Below, one piece after another: positions 6,907 through 12,675 of a DNA stretch of 13,267 bases. The DNA lies in the NCBI GenBank assembly GCA_023415725.1, contig JAEZJR010000291.1:1-13267 (forward strand), in the 5' to 3' direction. The position numbers and the translations under genes were made by a program. Position 1 is the stretch's first letter; every line of letters begins with the position of its first letter. The notes beneath the pieces were generated by a model. That model saw nothing but the letters and a program-made list of their open reading frames with translations, did no database searches and was not told the DNA's origin. This DNA is from Acidobacteriota bacterium. GTDB taxonomy: Bacteria > Acidobacteriota > Blastocatellia > Pyrinomonadales > Pyrinomonadaceae.

Positions 6907-8194
6907 ACGACCCGTAGATCTTTAACTTGAACTCGTCGTTGGTTGTGTAAACTTCCGCCCGACGGCCCGCGAAGCGTTCTGATTGTTTGAGGATCATAGG
7001 CAATCCGCCGTGCGGAACGCTCGTTCCGTATTCCCTGCGGCTGAAGATCGAAGCTATCTGAGGGTTGATCCGCTGCGTGATGCCGTATCTGATCGCACGT
7101 GAGGCGGGCGGCACAAAGCCAAGCGTTCGGCGGGCGTTCACGAGTTCGATGTAGTTATCGTAGACATTGATCCGCGTCGGGATATCGCGAAAGGCAAAAT
7201 CGCGATGGATCAATGCGTTCGCTACGGCTTCCCTTATGGCGTAAACGTGATACTTCGATCTGGGCGCAACGGGCGATCCAACCAGGTGCAGTGTCTTTTT
7301 CGGCTTGTCCTTCTCGAGATCGCAATACCGCTCGATGAACCGCATTATCGCCTCGTACTGGTTGTGCAGGTTCCCGACGATGTCATGCCGCTCGACGAGC
7401 TGCGCGTTTCCGTTCTCGCCCGAGTGACGCGCGACCGTTACCTTCGAGCGCGGAAACAATTCGGCGACACGCTCGTCCTTTCCGAAGAGCACCAGAGCAG
7501 CGACCGTCGGGTGGAATTCCTCAGCACCGCCCACCGCCAGTATCAGGTCTTTCTTGAGGAAATCCGCCGTCTGGTAGAGATTGATCGTCGGGCTTACATC
7601 CTCGAACGCACCTGCGAACGTCCACAGCAGCCCGTCGTCGAAATCCTTCTCCTCGGCCGTGAAAAGCGGGATGTTCTCGTAAGCGAGCGGCCTTATCTCG
7701 TCCAGCCACATCGAAAGCTGTTCGCGTGACACTTCCCGCTTCTCCGCACCGAACCGCATATAGAAACGACCCTCGCGGGTGCGGTACGGCTTTCGCCGCG
7801 GCTGCACGTCCAGGGCGACCACACGCTTCCCGCTGTCGAACGCGATCGTGTCGATCAACGGGATGATCGGCGGCACGATCTCATCGCGGCAGATGCGTGC
7901 GAGCTCCTCCTGCACCCATTCCGGGTTTGCAACGCCTTCGATGCGAAGCTGATCGTTCACCCCGAAGATGATCGTCCCGCCGTTCGTGTTCGCCAGGGCC
8001 ACGATTCCCTGCGTGATGCGTTCCGAATTCGACAGGCGCACCTTCAGTTCGAGGTAAGTATCCTCGCCGCCCCTTATCAGGCGTAGCAGTTCCGTCTTTG
8101 AAGTTAGTTGTGCGGGTTGGCTGAGGAGGAATTCCTCATGTGAACGGTCGGCCTGATCAAATCGCGGGCTGTGTCGGAATCTTCGTCGGGCCAT
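6905..8194 (-). CDS. Schlafen/AlbA_2 and GHKL-ATPase domain protein
   Basis: This 429-residue protein combines two recognisable domains. Residues about 45-165 form the AlbA_2/Schlafen-core domain: YLELKVRLS at 48-56, ANTNGGTIIFGV at 68-79 and the RFYMRFGA strand at 143-150. Residues about 315-428 match the HATPase_c_4 (GHKL-like) domain found at the end of bacterial 'ATP-binding/transcriptional regulator' proteins: REAVANALIHRDF at 321-333 is the N-box, followed by INVYDNYIELVN at 342-353; the usual glycine-rich ATP lid is hard to recognise. These proteins are widely distributed; roles proposed include transcription regulation and phage defence, and none is settled. I chose the ATG at 8194. 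An in-frame ATG at 8269 would add 25 unlikely residues. It lies upstream of the Phd-RelE pair on the same strand and is divergent from folK. Confidence 0.82.
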   Translation of the reverse strand: MARRRFRHSPRFDQADRSHEEFLLSQPAQLTSKTELLRLIRGGEDTYLELKVRLSNSERITQGIVALANTNGGTIIFGVNDQLRIEGVANPEWVQEELARICRDEIVPPIIPLIDTIAFDSGKRVVALDVQPRRKPYRTREGRFYMRFGAEKREVSREQLSMWLDEIRPLAYENIPLFTAEEKDFDDGLLWTFAGAFEDVSPTINLYQTADFLKKDLILAVGGAEEFHPTVAALVLFGKDERVAELFPRSKVTVARHSGENGNAQLVERHDIVGNLHNQYEAIMRFIERYCDLEKDKPKKTLHLVGSPVAPRSKYHVYAIREAVANALIHRDFAFRDIPTRINVYDNYIELVNARRTLGFVPPASRAIRYGITQRINPQIASIFSRREYGTSVPHGGLPMILKQSERFAGRRAEVYTTNDEFKLKIYGS

Positions 8195-8492
8195 ATTTTT
8201 CCGGCGTACATTTTTGTCAAGACGGGACGCCTCGTGTGCCCGCCCGAATGCCCCCGATGGAAAGGGCATTACTGGAATTCAGGTCTAGCCTGACTCAATT
8301 GAAACACGAAGTAAATTCAAAGTAAATCATTTTTCTTATTTGCCGCTAACGCTTTTCTACTTGCTGTAGCGGGACAAGCAGAACTCATCCACAATATATG
8401 CGTACATGATGTAAGGGCTTCGCGATCGCTCACCGTTGACATAACTTCGGCTTTCATTTATCTACTTATTACGCCACTTTTCCCTCGATCTT
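8195..8492. other. Divergent intergenic region before folK
   Basis: This non-coding stretch separates the minus-strand AlbA_2/GHKL gene from folK and is clearly A/T-richer than the genes. It holds an inverted pair CCGCTA (8343-8348) / TAGCGG (8367-8372), an 11-bp dyad TACAT-G-ATGTA (8403-8413) and a candidate folK promoter. I see no small ORF with coding character and no RNA gene. Confidence 0.6.
8436..8464 (+). promoter_or_regulatory. Candidate sigma-70-type promoter for folK
   Basis: A perfect -35 hexamer TTGACA (8436-8441) is followed after 17 bp by TATCTA (8459-8464), a partial -10 match. Transcription would begin near 8471, about 20 bases before the GTG start of folK. The dyad at 8403-8413 sits just upstream of the -35 element and could bind a regulator. 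Confidence 0.4.
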
Positions 8493-9026
8493 GTGGAATC
8501 GGAACGCATCACATCTTATATCGGACTAGGTTCCAATCTCGGAGACCGTGCCGGGAACCTTCTGCTCGGCGTTCGCGGCCTTATGGAGGCGAGTTTTCTC
8601 GTGACCAAGTTATCGGCCATTTACGAGACCGAACCGGTCGATATAGAGACGGACAAACCGTTCCTCAACATGGTCGCCGAGATCCGGTCTGAGGCTGTAA
8701 CGCCGTCGCAAATGATGGCCCGCCTACTTCGCATCGAGTACTTATTGGGCCGCACCGACAAATCGCTCAAGAAACCCCGCACCATCGATCTCGACCTCCT
8801 GTTTTTCGGTGCGCACCACAGCGATACCCCGTTCCTGACCGTCCCGCATCCGCGGCTTCATCTCAGGAATTTCGTCCTCGTCCCGCTCGCCGAGATAGCC
8901 CCGAGGTTCGTGCATCCGCTCCTTCACAAAGATGTGAAAACTCTCCTCAACGAGTCCGAGGACACGTCCTCGGTCGCCCGCTGGCATCCGACTGCCGCCG
9001 ATCCGGAAGCAAGGGTGATCGCCTGA
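8493..9026 (+). CDS. folK: HPPK, dihydropteridine pyrophosphokinase FolK
   Basis: FolK transfers pyrophosphate from ATP to 6-hydroxymethyl-7,8-dihydropterin, the step before dihydropteroate synthase in folate biosynthesis. The 177-residue protein has YIGLGSNLGDR at 9-19, ETEPVD at 46-51, PFLNMV at 56-61, the family signature KPRTIDLDLLFFG at 94-106 with Mg-binding D99 and D101, and PHPRLHLRNFVLVPLAEIAP at 118-137. The C-terminal ~30 residues beyond the core are poorly conserved. The start is GTG at 8493; no ATG is available before the conserved YIGLGSN block, and no Shine-Dalgarno sequence is seen. It is followed after a 112-base repeat-bearing gap by panB and panC. PanB needs methylene-tetrahydrofolate, so the neighbourhood is metabolically consistent. 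Confidence 0.95.
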   Translation: MESERITSYIGLGSNLGDRAGNLLLGVRGLMEASFLVTKLSAIYETEPVDIETDKPFLNMVAEIRSEAVTPSQMMARLLRIEYLLGRTDKSLKKPRTIDLDLLFFGAHHSDTPFLTVPHPRLHLRNFVLVPLAEIAPRFVHPLLHKDVKTLLNESEDTSSVARWHPTAADPEARVIA

Positions 9027-9033
9027 CCCAGTC

Positions 9034-9068
9034 CCAAAAACAAAAATCCAAACACCAAAAACAAATGA
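9034..9068. repeat. Degenerate 7-bp tandem array (CCAAAAA)
   Basis: Five in-phase 7-base units follow folK: CCAAAAA, CAAAAAT, CCAAACA, CCAAAAA and CAAATGA. It starts 7 bases after the folK stop codon and uses a completely different unit from the array that follows it. Confidence 0.7.
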
Positions 9069-9076
9069 CGTGACGT

Positions 9077-9111
9077 CCGCGACATCTGACTATCGACTTT
9101 GGACTTTAGAC
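9077..9111. repeat. Degenerate 7-bp tandem array (NNNNGAC)
   Basis: Five in-phase 7-base units all end in GAC: CCGCGAC, ATCTGAC, TATCGAC, TTTGGAC and TTTAGAC. The last two differ by one base. The array ends 27 bases before the panB ATG, so any panB promoter must overlap or adjoin it. A TATTCT hexamer at 9121-9126 is a possible -10 element. Confidence 0.7.
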
Positions 9112-9138
9112 GTTTAGGTCTATTCTTATTAACAATTT

Positions 9139-10011
9139 ATGGCCTACCTGAAACCGGACAAGCCCGAGAAAGTTTTCGTCCCCGCGCTGCGCGAGGCGAA
9201 GGAAAAGGGCGAGAAGCTCGTGTGTCTCACAGCCTACGATTACCCCACCGCGCGCATCGTCGATGAGGCCGGCGTCGACATCATCCTGGTCGGCGACAGC
9301 ATGGGTAATGTCATCCACGGCTACGGCAACACGATCCCCGTCACGCTCGATGAGATCTGCTCCGCCACCAAGGCCGTCAAGCGCGGTGCGAGCCGTGCGC
9401 TGCTAGTTTCCGACATGCCGTACGGCAGCTTTCACACCGGCGACGATGAGGCCGTGAGAAACGCCCTTCGCCTGATGAAGGACGGCGGTGCCGAGGCTGT
9501 GAAACTTGAGGGCGGCCGCAACCGCGTCGGCCTCGTAAAACGCCTCGTCGATGAAGAGATCCCCGTGATGGCCCACGTCGGCCTCACACCGCAGTCCGTG
9601 CATAAGATGGGCGGATACCGTGTGCAGGCAAAGTCCGCCGACACCGCCAAACAGCTAATAGAAGACGCTCATATGCTTCAGGAGGCCGGAGCATTCTCGA
9701 TCGTGCTCGAGCTCGTTCCACGCGAGGTGGCGGAGATCGTGACGAACGAGCTGACCATTTCCACCGTCGGCATCGGCGCCGGTGCCGCTTGCGACATCCA
9801 GGTGCTGGTCCTGCACGATCTGATCGGCTTCACCTTCGGCCGCCAGCCCCGCTTCGTGCGCCAATACGCCAACGTCAGCGAGGTGATCACGAACGCGATC
9901 ACCGAGTGGATGGGTGACGTCAAGAACGGCAGATACCCGAGCGACAAGGAATCGTACGGCCTGCCCGAAGATGTGGCGGTCGAAAAACTGAAGAACGCCA
10001 TGCCTTTCTAA
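9139..10011 (+). CDS. panB: Ketopantoate hydroxymethyltransferase PanB
   Basis: PanB adds a hydroxymethyl group from 5,10-methylene-tetrahydrofolate to 3-methyl-2-oxobutanoate, the first committed step of pantothenate synthesis. At 290 residues it is slightly longer than the E. coli enzyme. The TIM-barrel active-site landmarks are all present: GDSMGNVIHGY at 52-62 (metal-binding D53), SDMPYGSF at 91-98 (D92), VKLEGG at 121-126 (substrate-binding K122), AHVGLTPQS at 145-153 and the catalytic E191 in LELVP. The ATG at 9139 lies in an A/T-rich context (ATTAACAATTT) without a Shine-Dalgarno sequence. PanC starts 6 bases after the stop, so the two are almost certainly co-transcribed. Confidence 0.97.
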   Translation: MAYLKPDKPEKVFVPALREAKEKGEKLVCLTAYDYPTARIVDEAGVDIILVGDSMGNVIHGYGNTIPVTLDEICSATKAVKRGASRALLVSDMPYGSFHTGDDEAVRNALRLMKDGGAEAVKLEGGRNRVGLVKRLVDEEIPVMAHVGLTPQSVHKMGGYRVQAKSADTAKQLIEDAHMLQEAGAFSIVLELVPREVAEIVTNELTISTVGIGAGAACDIQVLVLHDLIGFTFGRQPRFVRQYANVSEVITNAITEWMGDVKNGRYPSDKESYGLPEDVAVEKLKNAMPF

Positions 10012-10017
10012 ACAGCG

Positions 10018-10872
10018 ATGGAGATCATCAACCGCAAACAGCGAATGTTCTCGATCGCCCGCAAGCTGAGGCGCGAGAACAAGACCGTCGCGTTCGTCCC
10101 CACGATGGGAGCTCTGCACGAGGGGCACCTCGCTCTCGTCCGCGAGGCGAAGGGTTCAGCCGACGCAGTCATCGTTTCCATCTTTGTTAACCCTGAGCAG
10201 TTCAACGACAAGGCCGACCTCGAACGCTATCCGCGAGACCTGACCGCGGATGCCTCGAGGCTCGCCGAGTTTGGAGTAAATTACATCTGGGCCCCGGAGG
10301 TGGCGGAGATCTACCCCGAGGGTTTTTCCACCTACGTTTACGTAGAGGGCGTCTCCGAAGGGCTGGAAGGCGCGGCCCGCCCCGGGCATTTCCGCGGCGT
10401 AGCCACCGTCGTGACGATCCTCATCAACACGGTTAGCCCCGACAAGGCTTTCTTAGGCCAAAAGGACGCCCAGCAGGTCGCGGTGATCAAACGCCTCACC
10501 ACCGACCTCGGCTTCGAAACGGAGATCGTCGTCGTTCCGACCGTCCGCGAGGAATCCGGCCTCGCGATGTCGTCACGCAACGCGCTTTTAACCCCGGAGG
10601 AACGTGAAAAAGCGTCGGTCATCTTCCGTGGGCTCAAAGAAGCGAAGGTGGCCTTCCGAAATGGTGCACGAAACGCGTCGGAACTCGTCGATGTCGTCCG
10701 CCGGACCATCGAATCCGAGCCCGACGCCCGGATCGATTACATCGCCGCCGTCGATGCCGAGTCGCTGGAACCTATTGAAAAGATTGATGATAACGAGGTT
10801 CTGATCTCCACCGCCGTCTACTTTGGCAAGGTCCGCCTCATCGACAACGTCATCATTAACCGAAGACAGTGA
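10018..10872 (+). CDS. panC: Pantothenate synthetase PanC
   Basis: PanC condenses pantoate with beta-alanine using ATP through a pantoyl-adenylate intermediate, giving pantothenate, the coenzyme A precursor. The 284-residue length is typical. Conserved blocks are PTMGALHEGH at 28-37 (HIGH-like nucleotide site), FVNPEQF at 56-62, RPGHFRGV at 121-128, GQKDAQQ at 147-153 and the KMSKS-equivalent SSRNALL at 185-191. The C-terminal dimerisation part is complete. The start at 10018 lies 6 bases after panB, with no evident Shine-Dalgarno sequence, so translational coupling to panB is plausible. No panD or panE-like gene lies in the window; beta-alanine and pantoate must come from genes elsewhere. 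Confidence 0.97.
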   Translation: MEIINRKQRMFSIARKLRRENKTVAFVPTMGALHEGHLALVREAKGSADAVIVSIFVNPEQFNDKADLERYPRDLTADASRLAEFGVNYIWAPEVAEIYPEGFSTYVYVEGVSEGLEGAARPGHFRGVATVVTILINTVSPDKAFLGQKDAQQVAVIKRLTTDLGFETEIVVVPTVREESGLAMSSRNALLTPEEREKASVIFRGLKEAKVAFRNGARNASELVDVVRRTIESEPDARIDYIAAVDAESLEPIEKIDDNEVLISTAVYFGKVRLIDNVIINRRQ

Positions 10873-10902
10873 ACGGCACCAAACTTGCATCTAAAGTGTC
10901 AG

Positions 10903-10952
10903 AGCCTGACCGTTAGGGAGGGCTATGCCGGTCAGCAAATATTTTGCCGGCA
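10903..10952 (+). repeat. Two adjacent hairpins in an intergenic leader
   Basis: Hairpin 1 (10903-10924) pairs AGCCT with GGGCT and CC with GG around a tandem G-A/G-A internal mismatch and a GTTA loop. Hairpin 2 (10926-10952) pairs TGCCGG with CCGGCA and CAAA with TTTG, with a 4-base TCAG bulge on the left side and a TAT loop. One base separates them, and the second ends 7 bases before the next start codon. It may be a structured leader or a REP-like dispersed repeat; no T-tract follows, so it is not an intrinsic terminator. Confidence 0.5.
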
Positions 10953-10959
10953 CAACACT

Positions 10960-11466
10960 ATGAAAACCCTAAAGAACATTTTCGCCGTCGCCGTGATCGT
11001 CGCAGGTCTCGCGGCCGCTTCGTTCGCTCAAACCGAGCTGCCGTCGCTTAACGGCGGAACGGTCGACGTGCAGGCGCAGAAGGGCAAGGTCGTGATCCTC
11101 GCCGTCGGCGCGAAGTGGCTTCGGCTCTCCGACAAACAGGCGCAGTTCACCACGGCTCTCGCGAAGAAGTACGGTGCAAAGAACGTTGCGATCTATTTCA
11201 TCGCCACCGACTCGACGAATCCGAAGTCGAAGAACAAGGCGACCGACGATGAGATCCGCGAATGGGCGAACAAGAACAACCTGAACGCTGTCGTCCTCCG
11301 CGACCCGGACGGTGCGGCCGTGCTCGGCAAGTTCTCCATCGATCAACTCCCGGCCTTCGTCGTGCTCGACAAGAACGGCGCGATGTCCGGCGAAGCTTTC
11401 ACCGGCATCGACCCGAACTACGACATCACCGTACCGATCTCCAAAAAGGTCGACTCGCTGCTCTAA
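10960..11466 (+). CDS. Exported thioredoxin-fold protein lacking cysteines
   Basis: A 168-residue protein with a clear signal peptide: MKTLKN, a hydrophobic core to about residue 20, and a likely cut after ASFA at residue 23. The mature part follows the TlpA/thioredoxin layout: strand GKVVILAVGAKWL (42-54), a helix, strand NVAIYFIATDS (75-85), helix EIREWANKNN, strand VVLRDPDG (111-118), and LPAFVVLDKNG (130-140) carrying the cis-proline P131. Where W-C-x-x-C is expected the sequence is W53-L-R-L-S57, and the protein has no cysteine at all, so it cannot be a thiol oxidoreductase. A binding or scaffolding role in the periplasm is inference. I chose the ATG at 10960 because it starts the signal peptide; the in-frame ATG at 10885 would place 25 unlikely residues, encoded by the hairpin leader, in front. 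It follows panC after 87 bases, so it may have separate control. Confidence 0.78.
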   Translation: MKTLKNIFAVAVIVAGLAAASFAQTELPSLNGGTVDVQAQKGKVVILAVGAKWLRLSDKQAQFTTALAKKYGAKNVAIYFIATDSTNPKSKNKATDDEIREWANKNNLNAVVLRDPDGAAVLGKFSIDQLPAFVVLDKNGAMSGEAFTGIDPNYDITVPISKKVDSLL

Positions 11467-11476
11467 TTTCAAAATG

Positions 11477-11522
11477 AAAAAGGAAAAGGGTGAGGTGCCA
11501 GCACCTCACCCTTTTCCTTTTT
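11477..11522. terminator. Bidirectional intrinsic terminator, 22-bp perfect arms
   Basis: The left arm (11477-11498) starts with AAAAAGGAAAAGGG and is matched base for base by the right arm (11501-11522), ending CCCTTTTCCTTTTT, around a central CA. A realistic RNA loop would be CCAG with a 21-bp stem. Each strand sees a G/C-rich core followed by a T-rich tail, so it can stop both the pan/thioredoxin-like transcript and the convergent maf-BrnT transcript. It lies 10 bases from the genes on each side. Confidence 0.85.
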
Positions 11523-11532
11523 ACTTCATCTC

Positions 11533-11748
11533 TTAGACCGCTTCAGTTCGGTCGGCGACCTCGATTATCATTCTCAAGGCGTCGTTCACTGCTTTAGAGG
11601 TCGGAAATCGTTTCGCGACGTCGGCCTCGAGCTGAACAGCGACCCCCCCGCCTGGGACCCGGCCAGGCCCCCTTGAGACGACCTTCAACTTGGAGAAATC
11701 GTACTCCGCTCGCATATCCTCAGATTTCCGTTCAACTTTCTTCTTCAT
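11533..11748 (-). CDS. Antitoxin partner of BrnT-type toxin
   Basis: A 71-residue protein starting at the ATG at 11748. The upstream in-frame ATG at 11784 would lie deep inside the toxin gene and adds residues without family support. The layout is that of small antitoxins paired with BrnT or other RelE-fold toxins: a charged start (MKKKVERKSEDM), a YDFSKL motif, a Gly/Pro-rich linker (SRGPGRVPGGG), then VAVQLEADVAKRFPTSKAVNDALRMII, which resembles the DNA-binding ribbon-helix-helix ending 'DVAKxFPxxxAVNxALR'. It overlaps the end of the toxin gene by 17 bases in another frame, so translation is probably coupled. Toxin-first order is usual for brnTA. A C7 tract (11643-11649) lies in the linker codons. 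Role is assigned from context and motif; it is not a classic BrnA by sequence. Confidence 0.72.
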   Translation of the reverse strand: MKKKVERKSEDMRAEYDFSKLKVVSRGPGRVPGGGVAVQLEADVAKRFPTSKAVNDALRMIIEVADRTEAV

Positions 11749-12007
11749 AGTATCTGCGTTCAGCGCGAGTTGCCTTTCGTGCACTTATCAATCTGATGAT
11801 GTCTCCACGCATAGTATAACAAACAACCAGAAGCCTACCCTCAAGAGATTCGCCCATTAGGATAAAACGGTTTTCCTCTACCGAATGGTCAGGGTCCTCG
11901 AATGCGATAAAAAGCGGATCATCGAAGGATGTTCTCGCTTCTTCAAACTCTATCTTGTGTTTCTTGAAATTGCTGGCAGCTTTCTCGCTGTGCCATTCAA
12001 AATTCAT
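11732..12007 (-). CDS. BrnT-family (DUF497) toxin
   Basis: The 91-residue protein matches the BrnT/DUF497 pattern throughout: FEWHSEKAASNFKKHKIEFEEA at 3-24 (family 'W-x2-KA-x2-N-x2-KH-x2-F-x2-A'), DDP at 29-31, DHSVEENRF at 40-48, GESLEGRLLVVCYT at 52-65 and RLISARKATRAERRYYEE at 72-89. BrnT is a RelE-fold ribonuclease that halts translation and is neutralised by the co-encoded antitoxin, which with it represses the operon. The ATG at 12007 is the only start that keeps the conserved N-terminus. The gene lies 29 bases after maf on the same strand and could be reached by the maf promoter; I see no strong promoter in the gap. No Shine-Dalgarno sequence is present. Confidence 0.9.
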   Translation of the reverse strand: MNFEWHSEKAASNFKKHKIEFEEARTSFDDPLFIAFEDPDHSVEENRFILMGESLEGRLLVVCYTMRGDIIRLISARKATRAERRYYEEES

Positions 12008-12036
12008 AGATTAGGCGTATTTTGAGTTTCGCTTTA

Positions 12037-12636
12037 CTACCCTGCCATTTCAGTGACCAACCGGTACACCAAACTTATCGGTAGCCCCACAACATTCCAA
12101 TAATCCCCCTCGATCCCCTCGATGAACAATGCCGCCTGCGCCTGCACGGCATACGCTCCGGCCTTGTCCAGCGGCTCGCCTTTCTCGACGAGGAAATCGA
12201 TCTCGTCGTCCGTCATCTCGGCGAATTTCACTCGCGTACGCTGCATTCCGATCTTCTCGTCGCCGTTGCGTGTGACCGCGACGCCGGTCAGCACCTCGTG
12301 CCAGTTTCCAGAGAGCCGCTCGATCATCCGCCTTGCGTCGTCAAGGTCCACCGGCTTGCCGATGATCTCCCCTTCCAGCACGACGGTCGTATCCGCCGCA
12401 AGGATGATCCCACCCGGGTGCGAAGCCGCTACCGCAAGGGCCTTCTCGCCGGCGAGCCTCTGAACATAATCCTCCGGCGCTTCACCATCGACCACCGATT
12501 CGTCCACATCCGGCACGGTTTTGACGAATTCCCACCCGACCGAGTTCATTATCTCCGCCCGTCGTGGGCTCCCCGAGGCGAGCACGATCCGGGGCAAACG
12601 CAGGCCTTTAACCGCATCATTTAGCATTTCACTCAT
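12037..12636 (-). CDS. maf: Maf nucleotide pyrophosphatase (dTTP/UTP type)
   Basis: Maf proteins hydrolyse non-canonical and some canonical nucleoside triphosphates to monophosphate plus pyrophosphate. This 199-residue protein has the family landmarks LASGSPRR at 19-26, the catalytic D82 in LAADTTV, IIGKP at 91-95, ARRMIERLSGNWHEVLTGVAV at 101-121, and GEPLDKAGAYAVQ at 153-165. The last block follows the YhdE pattern rather than the YceF pattern, which favours dTTP/UTP (and modified pyrimidine) hydrolysis; that specificity is inference from family knowledge. A second in-frame ATG three codons in is an alternative start. A good promoter ends only a few bases before the start codon. It shares a 39-base divergent gap with the DciA-like gene and is followed by the BrnT toxin. 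Confidence 0.94.
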   Translation of the reverse strand: MSEMLNDAVKGLRLPRIVLASGSPRRAEIMNSVGWEFVKTVPDVDESVVDGEAPEDYVQRLAGEKALAVAASHPGGIILAADTTVVLEGEIIGKPVDLDDARRMIERLSGNWHEVLTGVAVTRNGDEKIGMQRTRVKFAEMTDDEIDFLVEKGEPLDKAGAYAVQAQAALFIEGIEGDYWNVVGLPISLVYRLVTEMAG

Positions 12637-12647
12637 TGTCGTTTAAG

Positions 12648-12675
12648 ATGATAGTTTATCGTCGCCGAATGACAA
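12648..12675 (-). promoter_or_regulatory. Candidate maf promoter, nearly leaderless
   Basis: On the minus strand TTGTCA (12675-12670; 5 of 6 to TTGACA) is separated by 16 bp from TATCAT (12653-12648; 5 of 6 to TATAAT). A start point about 7 bases on would fall near 12641, leaving roughly 5 bases before the maf ATG at 12636. A dyad GATGATA-GTT-TATCGTC (12647-12663, one mismatch) overlaps the -10 element and could be an operator for both divergent genes. Confidence 0.5.

Noticed and set aside
8215..8220. TTGACA on the minus strand before the AlbA_2/GHKL start
   Set aside because: A properly spaced -10 would fall on or after the ATG at 8194 and no good hexamer is there; the position does not allow a useful promoter for this gene.
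8195..8269. N-terminal extension of the AlbA_2/GHKL protein
   Set aside because: The extra residues have no domain support and there is no better ribosome binding site at 8269.
8270..8400. Small RNA or small ORF in the AT-rich gap
   Set aside because: Open frames here lack coding character and I see no T-tract terminator to define an RNA end.
9034..9118. CRISPR array
   Set aside because: Units are 7 bp, degenerate and without spacers, and there are no cas genes.
10885..10959. N-terminal extension of the thioredoxin-like protein
   Set aside because: The extra 25 residues are encoded by the hairpin leader and would bury the signal peptide, so the start was moved to 10960.
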